Assembly: GCA_948474755.1 (NCBI GenBank)
Contig: CAOLHI010001303.1
Span: 713,103 to 777,102, forward strand
DNA: 64,000 nucleotides
DNA from: Ctenosaura bakeri
Taxonomy: Eukaryota > Chordata > Lepidosauria > Squamata > Iguanidae
Direction of reading: 5' to 3'
The notes beneath the pieces were generated by a model, which was given only the letters and a program-made list of their open reading frames with translations, was not told where the DNA came from and did no database searches. The position numbers and the translations under genes were made by a program. Shown piece by piece: positions 23,308 through 35,019 of this stretch. Each line of letters starts with the position of its first letter. The first letter of the stretch is position 1.

Positions 23308-24163
23308 TGTTACCCTGACTTCTGGGGGTCCCTTAGGGGACACTGTGATTTGCTCCAAAAATGCAAAGGTTGGGGAAATTAGCGGAGCACTGGCTGTAGC
23401 CAAACGAGGGGCAGGGTAACCAAGCAGTATCTTTTACCCAATTTTTACAGGGTCAGACCAAACAATAAGCGAGACAATCATACCAATAACTGGATTTCAT
23501 TAATAAATGTATTCTCACGCACCAATGCACTCACTCACTCATGCACACAAGGCCTACTGAGAAAGGAAGGAGATGAAAATGGATAAGGGATTCAGCACAG
23601 AGGGTGTAAAGATGGTGATACTGCACCTATCCTGAAGTCTTCGGTCCAGGAAGCAGTGAGAAGAAAGAAACTCAGCAAAAAGAAGTGGCTGAGGGGATCA
23701 CTCGACTAAGAGAGTGCTGGTCTGCTAGCATGGTGGGGAGTTTTCCGAAGAAACCCTCAAAAACTGGGACTACTTATAGGGCAGAATGTACCTCGAGGGC
23801 AGGCCCTCTCCTGGGAAGAACAATGGCCAAAATAAAGGGAGAAATGCCGCACAATAGCAACTTGGTAGTTTGCATGATTGGTTTATGCAGATAGACCTTG
23901 AAGTGTAGGGTTTACTAACACTGGAGTTGCTCAATCTGGGGAAAACTCAATAAGTTGGCTATTCCTTGGCTGAGGACACTTTGTCCGTGCAGACATGTTC
24001 AGCCTGAGGTCTCCTAGGAGAACGTGACTGGGGATTTTCCTGATCTATTTTTGGTCGTTCGACCTCTTTGTCTATGTACCCATTCAGGCAACCTCTCTGG
24101 CATGGTGGGCATATTGATATAAAATTTATAGTCCCCAGGATAGGGTATGCCAGTGGGGTAACA
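23308..24163. mobile_element. Solo LTR, TGTTACCC...GGGTAACA, CTTT target duplication
   Basis: 856 bp bounded by the inverted termini TGTTACCC and GGGTAACA, with CTTT immediately outside on each side (23304-23307, 24164-24167). Internal stretches match the second LTR at 35638 (ACCCTGACTT...GGGGTC near the start, AAAGGTTGGGGAAATTAGC, CACAAGGCCTACTGAG and a GATCTATTTTTGGTCG-like block). No internal retroviral genes lie next to it. Transcription direction is not clear because the termini are symmetrical. Family not named. Confidence 0.7.
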
Positions 24164-24564
24164 CTTTATGTTTCCCCAAATTAGTTGCAGAGGTTCTGGA
24201 ACAGCATGGGAGGAAGCTCAAGATCATGTAGGCAGAGACGAACACTTTCAGTCTTCCAGCTTTTAGCAAACAACTACTCACCTCTGATGTGGCTGGTAAA
24301 TGGTTGATGGTAACTGGGCTTCAACAATGCTTCTCCATTGTGGAGTAAATTCTCAGATTTTTGTTTAAATAACCAGATGATGTTTCTATTGTCCCATACT
24401 ATTCAGTGACATTATCCAGCGCCAGCAGCAACATTTTATTCCCTTCCAGAGGTTATTTCCCTATATTCCCGCAAAGTCCTATGCAATTTGTCTGGTTTAA
24501 TACCTGTGGTTCACATTAGTTTCCTTGTGCACTGACCTCTCCTCACTGCAACATGTCAACAGAG

Positions 24565-24615
24565 ACGTTCATGGGGTTGAACTTGATGGCCCGTAAAGGC
24601 CCTATGATTCTATAG
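24565..24615 (+). mobile_element. CR1 3' end fragment
   Basis: GTTCATGGGGTTGAACTTGA then TGGCCCGTAAAGGCCCTATGATTCTATAG: the terminal tens of bases of a CR1 with its tail. It directly precedes the U2-derived units. Confidence 0.7.
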
Positions 24616-24720
24616 AACTTCTTGGCCTATTGGCTAAGATCAAGTGCTATGATTCTATAGAACTTCTTGACCTATTGGCTAAGATCAAGTGCAGTATCAA
24701 ATCTATGATTCTATTATATG
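24603..24720 (+). pseudogene. U2 snRNA 5' fragment fused to CR1 tail, tandemly duplicated
   Basis: Two 45-bp units (24603-24647 and 24648-24692) that differ at one base. Each has TATGATTCTATAGA (CR1 tail repeat) followed by ACTTCTTGGCCTATTGGCTA then AGATCAAGTG, which matches the start of U2 snRNA (GCUUCUCGGCCUUUUGGCUA, AGAUCAAGUG) with a few changes. The second unit continues CAGTATC, as U2 does, and then returns to TCTATGATTCTAT. This is a retroposed snRNA fragment joined to a LINE tail, not a functional U2 gene: the Sm site, later stems and promoter are absent. Confidence 0.75.
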
Positions 24721-24844
24721 ATTTTGTGTTCCTTTGAAGTTTACACAAAGGAATTTTTTTAAACTATCACTTTTTTAAAAAGCAGTTACCCTTACTGGGT
24801 CCCACAACATCCAGAGCCAATATACTTTGTGATATTTAGATAGT

Positions 24845-24916
24845 GTATTCCTGCGTGGCAGGGGGTTAGACTTGATGGCCCTTGTGGTCTCTTCCAACTC
24901 TATGATCCTATGATTC
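24845..24916 (+). mobile_element. CR1 3' end fragment
   Basis: TTCCTGCGTGGCAGGGGGTT, then AGACTTGATGGCCCTTGTGG and TCTCTTCCAACTCTATGATC plus CTATGATTC: the last 70 bases of a CR1. Confidence 0.87.
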
Positions 24917-25080
24917 AGTAGTCATTAAAGGCATTGAAAAAGAAATCTGAATGATGATTGGCCTATAGTGATACAGAGTTTCCCTCACCCCTGCCCCATG
25001 CTAGTGTCTGCCCCATGCCCCATCAAAATGCAACCAACAAAAAGCACAGAAAAGGATGCAAGTGTATGAGAAAGCAAAAC

Positions 25081-25215
25081 TACTACTACTACTACTACTT
25101 TTATTTGTTACCTGCCTCTCCCCAAGGCTCGAGGCAGGGTACAACACAGATACAATTAAAAACAAATTAAAACCAAAATACATTAAAATACAAAATCATT
25201 TAAGATACAGGAACG
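25081..25215 (-). mobile_element. L2-type 3' tail (antisense) with (TAC)6
   Basis: (TAC)6 at 25081-25098 followed by TTATTTGTTACCTGCCTCTC and CCCAAGGCTCGAGGCAGGG, then A-rich. It is the same module as 7385-7545, and on the - strand reads as the 3' end of an L2-type LINE or a SINE sharing that tail. Confidence 0.6.
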
Positions 25216-25219
25216 CAAC

Positions 25220-26895
25220 CTCTGTATGTTAATAACTCTGAATACAGATTGGATTGGGGAATATGAGGAAAGTTACAGGTACTGAACAAGACAGTTTGGG
25301 AATTAGAGACACAGGATCTCAAATCTTTCTAACAAGTATTACCTATGAAAAAACAAAATCCCAGGCAACTCCGGGTAAATATGTTAGTTGACTATATTTT
25401 TTAGCAATTTGGATACTTACAAAACCGAAAATGCATTTGTCATTTATGCTGAGTTTTTTGTTTGTTTGTTTGTTTGTTTGAGGATGCTACAGAGTATGGG
25501 ATAGAACTGATTTCTAGTTCTCACTGCTGATACTGAATGTGTAAAACTTGTACACACCTAGATTACACATATATATGTGTAGGCTCTGGTCAGATCTTCA
25601 GATTAACATATCAAAGGTTGGTCAGGCCAGAAAGAGTATAATTACACTGATGAAGCGGGCTATAGTTTACAAAAGCTCATGCTATATGTCTCAGTTTTAA
25701 GCTGCCACAAGGTTCTGTATTGTTTTTGTTGTAACAGGTTAACCTGCCTGCCCCTATGGAAACTGAATCGGGCTTCTGTACTGTAAAAAAGCCATGTCGA
25801 TTTCACCTGTGCAGTAAGATAGTCTTAGCTGGATTTTAAACCATAGTGCTTAAATGGTGGTGGTGGTGGTAATTAAAAGCATGTAATTTGCCAAAGCACA
25901 CATTGTATCTTTTGTCTGCGAGTGTGGTTCTCAAAATGTTCAAGAATGGAAGATAAATCCCCTCCCCAGTTTTAATCAAAGGTTTGCTTTGAGTTTCGTT
26001 TTGCTTCGCTTCAATAGTTTTTAAAAAATAATTAATACATCTTAAATGTAATCATTCATGTCTTTGTTCTCTCTTTTCATTTTTGCAAGAGCAGGTGAGA
26101 TTGTAGATCTTTACAGGAAATCTTTGAGAAATTGGAGTCTGAGCAATGAACTAGTGATTTGATTTAAGCACCAGCAGTCTGTCTCTTTGTATCAATAAAT
26201 AATTGCAAATATTCTGCTTTCGTCAAAGGCTCGCATGTAGTTATCCAGTAGTTAGGTTTTCCTCAAATATGAAGCAGCCAGATTTCCAAGCTCACTAGCA
26301 ACCAACAACCTACATATAATTATGCCCATGTGCACTGCCAACATCAAAATCACAGGAACCAAGGGGAGGATGAATGATAGCATCTTTAAGAAACCGACCT
26401 ACACCAGCACCGACAGACTAATTAGGAAGACCAGAAGTAGAGCTTCTGGCACTGCAGAGAGAACAGATAAGCAACTCACTGGGATCCACTCAGGAGGTAA
26501 ATAGTAATAGCATCTCCTGTTACTATCTCACATGGCTTTATAACTGCTCTACCTTTGATTGGAAAGACCTGTGAAGGCACAGAATCTGCACATCTTTCAT
26601 TTCCTATAGCTGTCATGACATATCATCAGTTTACTATCCTCAAAACAACTTGCATTGACAGGCACAAAACTTCAATGATGTCACATCCTTTTTGCTGAAA
26701 TCCACATCACCCATTGGGTAGGAGTTGATGGGAGAGGAGTGTGCTTGGATCAAAAGCTTCTAAGTGGGGTCACACTGCTGATGTGGTAAACTGATCCCAT
26801 AAAAAGACAATCTGGTCATTTCTCTATGTAGCATCAGTTGTTGAGTGAAGATCTTGTTATTCTACCAGGAGGTTTAATTAGAGAATGATTGCATT
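25220..26895. other. No recognised gene
   Basis: AT-rich, with (TTTG)6 at 25457 and (TGG)5 at 25855-25870. No domain or paired termini seen. Confidence 0.45.
25457..25480. repeat. (TTTG)6 microsatellite
   Basis: Six perfect TTTG/GTTT units. Confidence 0.9.
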
Positions 26896-26896
26896 T

Positions 26897-27010
26897 TAGA
26901 ATTATAAAATCATAGAGGTGGAAGGGACTGCAAGGGTCATTTAGTCCAACCCCCTTCCATATATAGCATTCTGAAAAATGCAATCTAGCTTCTGCTTAAA
27001 AATCTGTGAA
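26897..27010 (-). mobile_element. CR1 3' end, antisense
   Basis: AAAATCATAGAGGTGGAAGG, then GACTGCAAGGGTCATTTAGT and CCAACCCCCTTCC. On the - strand this reads through FKQKLD into the CR1 3' UTR and tail. It is head to head with the sense CR1 that starts at 27012. Confidence 0.7.
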
Positions 27011-27011
27011 G

Positions 27012-27445
27012 AAGTGTCTGGAAGCCATGCCCTATGAGGAGCAGCTTAGGGAGCTGGGTATGTTTAGTCTGCAGAAAAGAATGTTAAGAGGGAACGTGAT
27101 AGCCATGTTTAAATAGTTGAAGTGATGTCATGTTGAGGAGGCAGGAGGCTTGTTTTCTGCTGCTCCAGAGATGAGGACAAGGAGCAATGGACTCAAACTG
27201 CAGGTAAAGAGATTCCATTTGGACCTCAGGAAGAAATTTCTGATGGTTAGAGCTGTCAGGTAGTGGAATAGGCTGCCTTGGAGTGTGGTGGAGTCTCCTT
27301 CTTTGGAGGTTTTTAAGCAGAGGCTGGATGGCCATCTGTCACGAGTGCTTTGATGTGGGTTCCTGCATGGCAGGGGGTTGGACTGCTTGGCCCCTGTGGT
27401 CTCTTCCAGCTCTATTATTCTATGACACTATGACTCTATGACTCA
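27012..27445 (+). mobile_element. CR1 3' fragment with stops
   Basis: [20 protein letters not shown], then a frame with several TAG/TGA stops (e.g. in FK*LK*CHVEEAGGLFSAAP), [13 protein letters not shown] and the 3' UTR ending CTATTATTCTATGACACTAT. More decayed than the 20383 copy. Confidence 0.88.
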
Positions 27446-27484
27446 AAGAAGGAGAGTCCACTCCACCCCATACAGTGTATTTCA

Positions 27485-27901
27485 GGTCGTTTCCGCATGG
27501 GGCTTTTAAAATGGTGCAGAGCGTCCTCCAGGGAGGACGACTGCACCTGGAAGTGGACTGTGTAGTTCTGGACCTCAGCCTGCTCCGGAATGACCCAAAG
27601 TGGTCGTTCAGCGTGCTTTTGAAAGACCGCTTAAAACAGGTCTTTCAAAAGCACGGAGTGCGCCACTCTGTGGCTGTGCTTTGGTGCAGATTTGCAGGCT
27701 CGCACCAGTGCGAGCCTGCAGATCTACTGGGAGCGGGCTTTAGGTTAGTGAGCTTCACCAACCGGGAGCTGCCATTTTCATCCCCAGAGTGCAGAGCGGC
27801 AGCCACAGACTGCTCCAGACCAGCCTGGACCCGCGGGTGGAGCACACAGGTCCAGTGAGTACCGGCACGGGGCAATTCCCTTGCCCCATGCAGAAAAGGC
27901 C
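27485..27901. mobile_element. GGCC-ended non-autonomous element B1 with internal hairpins
   Basis: 417 bp, left end GGTCGTTTCCGCATGGGGC, right end GCCCCATGCAGAAAAGGCC; the termini pair through GCATGGGGC/GCCCCATGC. Inside is a 17-bp perfect stem CGTGCTTTTGAAAGACC (27612-27628) with its complement at 27639-27655, and a second hairpin around TTGCAGGCTCGCA (27694-27721). Flanking triplets TCA and TCT differ by one base. Confidence 0.8.
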
Positions 27902-28029
27902 TCTGTGTCAAACAGTTCTTACAGTGAAGTTCATTCTAATGTTTAGGTGGATTTTTTTTGGGGGGGTAATTAGAATCCACTGTTTCATGTTCTAGTCTCT
28001 AGAGACACATAAAACAAACTTATTTTATG

Positions 28030-28410
28030 TTCTGTGTGGCTTCCCTTCAGATATTTAAAGATGGCTATCACTTCTCAGTATTCTTTTCTCCAAAATAAAC
28101 ATACCCAACTCCCTCAGTCCTTCCTCGTGAGCCTTGGTTTACAGACCTATGATCATCCTCATCACTCTTCTCTGGATATGTTCCAGCTTATCGATATCCT
28201 TTTTGAATTGTGGTGCCCAGAACTAGACACCATGTTCTGGAGAGAATCTGAACAAAGCAGCACAGAGTGGCACTACTACTGCCTTTCACCTGGATACATG
28301 TGCTTCTGTTAATGCAACCTAGCATCCCAATGGCTTTGAATATGCTTGGCATTGTGGACAATGGAGGAAAAGAACTGATTGTTGCATTCATTTTTCTTTA
28401 ATTGACAATT
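28030..28410 (-). mobile_element. CR1 fragment, antisense
   Basis: Complement encodes [23 protein letters not shown] sequence (plus-strand landmark AATTGTGGTGCCCAGAACTA at 28206-28225), then LRELGMFILEKRILR. Frameshifts present. The stretch to 28410 (ATACATGTGCTTCTGTTAAT, GCAACCTAGCATCCCAATGG) fits the more upstream part of the same LINE. Confidence 0.8.
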
Positions 28411-29045
28411 TTAGAATTTAAAGTCATATACTGTCATGAGCTTTAAGACTGCTATGAAATAGTTTATAAATAGAACAGTGGCTAATAGCCATTGTAACCA
28501 GCAAGATTGCCAGCTGGAGGGGATTTAAGTGGGGCAGGAGTGCCTCACTACCATACAGAAACTCTGGTAAGGCTGCCCATGGCAATAAACTTATCAAAAG
28601 CAATCATCTGCCACTAGTGGGTCACAAAACAAACAAACAAGCAAACCTATGTTCTGTGGCTGCATCAAGAGTGTTAGGCATGGCCTTGGATTTGATGGAT
28701 CCAAACTCTTTTATACCTCTACAGAATCCATGGATCAAGTCCATTAACTGTGCTACTCTGGATATGATATATTTAATTTCTGTTATTTGGCTTCAGTATG
28801 GATTTTAAAAGCAACCAAGATCTATTCAGCCTATTCCAGGGAAAATCTGAGCTTTGCTTTTCATGCTCTGGCTACAGAACCAGAAGGGGTTTGAAACCAA
28901 ATAACTGCTTAACACAATACCAAGGACTACTCTGTAAGAAACTGAACAACAGATGGGAAAATCCCTGCTTTTAATCTCTGTGTCCTGCAGCCTATATCTG
29001 GTCCCAAGATCATTTTTCTGGCCTTCTGATCCATAGCTGAAGACT
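28411..29045. other. No recognised gene or repeat
   Basis: AT-rich sequence between the CR1 fragment and element A3; only short frames. Confidence 0.4.
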
Positions 29046-29047
29046 TT

Positions 29048-29464
29048 GGCCCTTTTTGCATGCCATTTCTCATGCGAAAGGGCCTCTGGAGTGTCATGTG
29101 ATTGCGAGGACCATTCCACATGACATCCTCGCAATTCTGTGATGCTACCAGGGCCAGCAATATATCATTTTTGGCTTCTTGCAAAAAATGATGCACGATT
29201 GTGCGTTGTTTCAGGGCCCCACACGCACTTACCTTGAGTGCGGAGCCTCCAGAGACACGGCCCTCGTGCTTCCTCCCCCAGTGCAGCCTGGGAAAGTACC
29301 TGGCTGTGCTGCAGAAGGAAGAGGCAGAGCCCTCACTCTTCCTGCTGGCCAGCAGGGAGCTGCTGCGAAGAAGAAGCAGAGGGGACACAAGTGCCTCTTG
29401 CAAGAGGCTGCTCGCGTGATCCCCGCACGCCCATGTCAGAATCAGGTAAGCTGCAGAAAGGGCC
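29048..29464 (+). mobile_element. GGCC-ended non-autonomous element A3
   Basis: 417 bp, begins GGCCCTTTTTGCATGCCATT and ends TAAGCTGCAGAAAGGGCC. Same family and orientation as 13191-13611 (shared GCAGTGCAGCCTGG-type core, GCAAAAAATGATGCACGATT block). Flanks TTT and TCT differ by one base. Confidence 0.83.
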
Positions 29465-29562
29465 TCTGCCCAGCACCTGTCTTTCTCAATCTCAGTCCTT
29501 CAATCTGAAATACAGGATATAATACTACTGGTTTAACTAATGCGGTTGTTACAGAGATTACT

Positions 29563-29625
29563 AGACCATGCACATGCAGCACTTTGAATACATGAAATGC
29601 TATAGAAATTTATTATAAAACCTTA
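29563..29625 (+). repeat. Dispersed 60-bp repeat, copy 1
   Basis: GCACATGCAGCACTTTGAAT to GCTATAGAAATTTATTATAA and AACCTTAGG. A close match lies at 31780-31845 (GCACATGCAATACTCTGAAT, GCTATATAAATTTATTATAA). Family not recognised. Confidence 0.7.
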
Positions 29626-30651
29626 GGATTCAGAACCATTAAAGTGAAATTTCATTCTCTTTGAGAGGGCCTTCAGTTTGGAGAAGGGAAGGAGTAGCAG
29701 CAGTTGAAGTCCCCTGTGGACATATCAGGTTAGGGGGCAAAGAAGGGAAAACCAAATATTTGTATTAGTTGGACTTAAAACAATTGCACTTACTATGGTT
29801 TTGCTTTTTTATCTAATGGCACTGATGTAGGTCACAGTGTTGGCACTGTACAGAATAATGAACTCTGAAGAATATGATATGTCTGGTTCAATGAGCAATA
29901 TTTTGATGACTCAATCACATTACCAATGTCAGTCTGAGCTCTGTTTTACCAGGCCATGGATGTCAGCAGCGCATTTCACCAATAATAAATACATTCAGTT
30001 CACTCTCAAAATGCAGGTAACATCTCTACATGGCAATGGCACAGAACCAAGCTGAATAATAAACTGTCAGACAGGCTCAGTTCTGACATTCTCCTTGAGA
30101 GCTTGCTCCACACCAAAGGTGGCTTGTAGGTGACTAGACTGATCTTCATGCTAATACCAAAGAACTGTAAACTGGCATTAGACAGAGATTTCTATAACCT
30201 TTAAATGAATGAGCAAACTATGAATACTAAGCAGATGTAGCTCTCTGCAGAGCTGAGACAGTGATGCTCCTGGAACTGATTGGTTGGGTTTCGTGTGGTG
30301 ACTCAGAGTGTTGAACTGCTAGTAGAAATCAGCAGCATTCCCATTCTTCAGAAAAGATAATGTCTCTGTGGGATTACGGACTTCTATAAGGTGTGGTTGA
30401 GGATCTGAAGATAAGTAGCTAGTAGATAATTTTGGCACTACAGCATTACTATGTGATGGAACAGTGTTAGGACCAAAATCAGCAGAGACAGGGGAAGCAG
30501 GTGGCTTTCATGTCAGTGGGTAGTACATTCATTCCAGTTTTTATTTTGAACTTTAAAGAAGTTATCCAAGGTGTTGAACCCAACCACCAAAAGACATAAC
30601 ATCTTGGAAATGTTCCGAACTGCCTTGAATCCCAGTTTTGGGGAAAAGACA

Positions 30652-30693
<42 letters not shown>
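30652..30693. repeat. (GAT)14 microsatellite
   Basis: Fourteen perfect GAT units followed by GAC. It produces poly-His and poly-Ser frames on the - strand that are not considered genes. Confidence 0.95.
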
Positions 30694-30695
<2 letters not shown>

Positions 30696-31139
30696 CAGAG
30701 TGGATTTATCAATCAACTGATGTGGGATCCACTACTGGCCACTGAACACAGGGCTGAGATTCATAGCTAAATTTGAACTAACTATGCATTCCTGGTCTGC
30801 GCTGCAGGCTTTTGATAATGACTGAAAAGTTGTTTTATTGATACTCGCTTTGTATGAGGAATAACCTGCTAGGTGTGATTTTCCTTTTAGGTTTACACAG
30901 ACTAGGCTATTAGAACATAAATCATGACATCTCTGATGACTGCAATATTGGCTTGACTGAATTGTATTGAGGTTATATGCCAAATGGAGAACAGAGATTG
31001 TTCATTGTGTTCTTCAATTTGGTACATATTTATAGTGTGCTATTGCAGGTAAATATACTGCACAAAATTCGGTATTAAACCTGTAGAATTACTTTTTATA
31101 GAACTATCTATCCAGGAGAGGGGGGATTACAATTGTATT

Positions 31140-31255
31140 ATTTGGGCCAGGGGTGGGATGTTAGTGAGGTTGAAAACCTGATGCTGTTCAGATGTTTTGG
31201 CCTGCAATTCCTGTTAGTCCTACCAGAATGGCCAATGACCAGAAATTATAGGAAT
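31140..31255 (-). repeat. Interspersed repeat (GATGGGAGTTGCAGTCC family), antisense
   Basis: GATGCTGTTCAGATGTTTTG, GCCTGCAATTCCTGTTAGTC and AGAATGGCCAATGACCAGAA correspond in order to pieces at 50200-50280. Unassigned family. Confidence 0.5.
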
Positions 31256-31779
31256 CATGTTGAGAGAACCATATTGTGTATTCCTGTATTAGAAAAACAC
31301 TGTTGTGAAAAAACTAGCAAAATTATTGATCTTGAGCATTACTCACTCCAGAATATGAATTTGGCATGTCTGTCAGGTGTGTTCTTGGCCTGTGTTCTGA
31401 ACCAGCTTTCATCCCGCAAGTTTTCTCATTTTTGAGAACTATAATCCAAGACAGAAAAGGATTTATCTCCAACCATCTGTTTATACGATTGCTGTGCTAG
31501 TAACAAGAGCGTCTCTGTTTCTTCCTTCTTTTCTTTCTCATGCTTGGAGTTCCTAGGGTGATCCCCCAGACCCCAGGGATCTTAGAAAATGTAGTCACCA
31601 GATACTGTTTAGGGACATAGAAACATTTAAGTTCTTGGGTGCCTGTGGTGCTTTCACAATCATATCCTAATTATTAGGGAGGCATGAGAGCAGTCTCTAT
31701 CTGTTCCTAACTACAGCAATAGCAGCCACGAGACATAAGGCTTTTTGGGCCCATAGACCCTTAGAAGCAGCCACAACTA

Positions 31780-31845
31780 GATGATGCACATGCAATACTC
31801 TGAATGCTTGAAAATGCTATATAAATTTATTATAAAATCTTAGCA
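31780..31845 (+). repeat. Dispersed 60-bp repeat, copy 2
   Basis: Partner of 29563-29625; see there. Confidence 0.7.
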
Positions 31846-34800
31846 GCTACTTTCATTATCACATGGAAGCAACCCATGATATGAAAGGTGGTATCATATG
31901 GAATGCAACTGTGTCCACAGTAGATTACCTCTGAATTAATAAATTAATTTTCTGATATGGAGCTAAGGGAATAACTCAGGTTACCAAGTAACATTTCAGA
32001 TTGGAGCCTGGGTGGAAATGGGGTGGTTAATCTGTGTAAATTATAATTTAGATTTTTCTAATTATGAGGGCTACTGCTATTCCACTGAGTCCCAGTTGTC
32101 CTCAGCTAGTGGAATGCTTTTCTAACAGTTGCAATTCTCAATGAAAAAATGGCCCATTGTAGAAATCATTTGATAGTAAAATTAGACACTCTCAGATGTC
32201 ATATGGCTTGAATTTATCAGAGATAATTAGATTCTGATCTGATGGTGCTGAGAAACTAGCTTTGACTGATTTGGAAAAGAAGGAAGTTCTATTCCTGGTA
32301 TAGGCAACCTGATGGCCAAGAGTGTCAGTCTCCCCCTGGACACCTCCCTTGGATTCTGCCAGTATATTTTTAGTTAAAACAAATAATCCAAGCAGGTGGT
32401 ATAGCGTTTGAAATGAGATTATAACTTCCAATTTCCATCATGTTAACTTACTGAGAGTTCCTCTGGAGCTCAGAGACCTCCCAAGAAAATGAAGATGGTG
32501 GATGAACGTAGGCCAGTGGTTTATGCTGTGCTATGCATGGCAGTCAATAACAACAATAAGAATGATAAAGATAGGAAGGATGGAGAGCCCCATCCATTTC
32601 ATCAATGTTCACAGAAATAATGGATCAGCAGCCAGGTTCTAGTGGAAAGGGAGTCAAGGGGAACCAAACAGGAAACGGGTGTGCCCACAGAGGCATCAAA
32701 GAGAATAAAGTGAAGCTAGTATAGGATTTGGAGAACTCAACAGAAGATACAGAAAGCATAGTAAGAAACCAGGGGAAGGTAAAACAGAGCTAGTGAAGGA
32801 AGCCAACAGCATCTGCATGAGACATAAAGACTTTTTGAGAATAGTATGTTTATATATCTGTGAAAAGATGGAGGGTGCTTCTGGATGAGGAAGGGTGAGA
32901 GTCTTTAGGAATAATCCAGAGGGAGGGGGGAACCTCTGAAAAAGGTGTATGTGTGTGTGTTTTGCATATGTAATACTCTCTCTCATTAATTCATTCACTT
33001 TGGCTCCAAACTACTCAGTATCTGATTGGGCATGCATATCTTTATTTGTTTGGGAAAGACAGAAAGATGAGATAATTTTGGACAAGCACAATGAAATGTG
33101 ATGAGAATGTATTTATTCTTGGAGAACAGAACCAAATGCCTAGCTCATACTAAGTCTCATTCAATATCTCCCTCCCTCCCTTTTTTTTTTTTTTTTTGCA
33201 TAGGCATTTGTATCTTGACCTAATATCTTTCCATTACTCAGAGCAACCCACAGCCATGTAAACAGTATTGTAAATCCACATGTAAATCATGTGTGCTCAG
33301 TGAAATAAAATATAGCCAATATACAAAAACATGGGTAAAAGAACGTGGTATACTCTGCCAGGCTGCTGGGAGTATGGGATGGTTTATGAATAGGAAGACC
33401 AAGTTGCAATATTCCATCACTGACTTAGAAAGTTCATATGCAAAACAGGTAATTGTGAACAGTTCTTTAAACAAAATACAAAGGAGATATGTCAAAGTAA
33501 GAGATAATTCTTAACCAGAATCCAGACTTAGCATAAGAAAAGGGTAGATATACAGAAGGCATGCATGTTTTCTGAATTATTTGTGCATGTCTTGTAGTAT
33601 AAATCCTTGTTAATCAGGAAGGAACAACATGCATATCAGTTTTCCCATTAATCCACTGTCTAGTGCTGAAGCTACAGTTCACTGTCAGGAGTACCTCTAT
33701 TTCATTCCTTCAGCTAGAGTCAGTTTAGCTATCGTAGTCTTCAACACAGGAAGTACAAAACATGAAGTGGGTAAGAAAGTGTGAAAGAAATCCAAAAACT
33801 GAAGAACCATTAGGTTATCTTGTTTTACTTTATTTAGCCAAATCCTTTCAACTCAGCAGTGGTGGATGGTGGCTTGCATTTCAGTGGGATACTGAAGCCA
33901 CTCCAGGTTTTAGTCTGAACCTTAAAGTTGCTATCCAAGGTGCTTAACTCAATCCCCAAAGCAGGTTAAGCAGTTTGGATAGTTCTTTTCAAGTCAGACT
34001 AAAATCCAGAGTTGGGTTTTCCACATAGGAGTGACTAGCCCCCACTGGAGCTGAAGACTGTGATTGTTATTCCATTATGAAGGAAGATTGAAGGAAGCCA
34101 AGAGGATCCAGGAGAAAGAAAGTGCTTGTCCTTTGTTGAGATTTCTTTGTGGAACTTTGGGAATGGTCAATTTGGGGAAGTTCTACACAGCAAAGCTATT
34201 CACAAGCAGCAGCTTCTCCTGCAACTAGAAGCTTCAAAGAAGTCATTCCAGAATGCACCAGTGGCAGAGGGCACATTATGTTGTTTGGTCCCTTAGCCAT
34301 GCCATGTTGTGACAATATTCATGTGAAATATGTAGTTTCACAAATGTGTCATCTATTGGCACCTATTGGTTCAATCTTGGTGCCTTGCTCCACTCCTCTG
34401 TTCCATTCTACTTTTCCTCCTCTACTCATAGCAAATGCAACTTGACCTCTAGAACTATTTTTCACAATGGAGGTGAAAATTTACATATACCTATATGATT
34501 TGACATTAAGATTCTTATGTAAACATACAAATACCAGCCTTTTTTTTTGTAAACTGATGATCCAGGACCTCTTTCTAACAAGAACATACAATTTGATTTC
34601 ATAGATCTTTAAATAACTCCACCCCCACACTCGCAGACAACTTTCTTACTGTGGAAGCATTCAGTGTTGTACAATTTATTCTCCCCAATTCCTCTCTCTC
34701 TATTTTTATGCACCATGTTTATATTATTTTTGAGATTTCTGACTCATAAAATTGCAGGAAGATCTAATTAGGAGAAGGATGCTGATCTTTCCAAAAGTTT

Positions 34801-34903
34801 TTTAAGGACTTGCTTGAGTATCTTACCTTGGCAGCATAAACTCCTCAGGGAGGGCATAGTACTGAATTTGTAAAACTAGGCCTATAAAAGAGGTTGAAAT
34901 ATC

Positions 34904-34922
34904 TGTGTGTGTGTGTGTGTGT
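34904..34922. repeat. (TG)n microsatellite
   Basis: About nine TG units. Confidence 0.9.
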
Positions 34923-35019
34923 TTGAGTACATGAGTTACTTACTAATCCTTATGGAAAGGCATGACAAAATCAAAGTGCAGAAACATTTGGTTTAGCCCT
35001 GCCACAGAAAAGACACATT

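Larger units (their letters stand above)
29470..35015. other. AT-rich stretch with scattered short repeats, no gene
   Basis: Holds the paired 60-bp repeat, a (GAT)14 run, two copies of a diverged ~130-bp repeat (30498-30640 and 33860-33990, sharing TTATCCAAGGTGTTGAACCC-like sequence), one copy of the GATGGGAGTTGCAGTCC family in antisense (31140-31255), a T17 run at 33181 and (GT)n at 34904. No exon recognised. Confidence 0.5.

Noticed and set aside
24603..24698. A working U2 snRNA gene
   Set aside because: Only the first ~38 bases are present, duplicated, with no Sm site, 3' stems or upstream promoter element.
30479..30716. Frames with runs of His or Ser on the - strand
   Set aside because: They are read-throughs of the (GAT)14 microsatellite and have no other protein-like features.
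33181..33197. T17 run as an RNA polymerase III terminator
   Set aside because: No upstream tRNA-like A and B boxes were found; it is preceded by CCCT repeats and is simple sequence.
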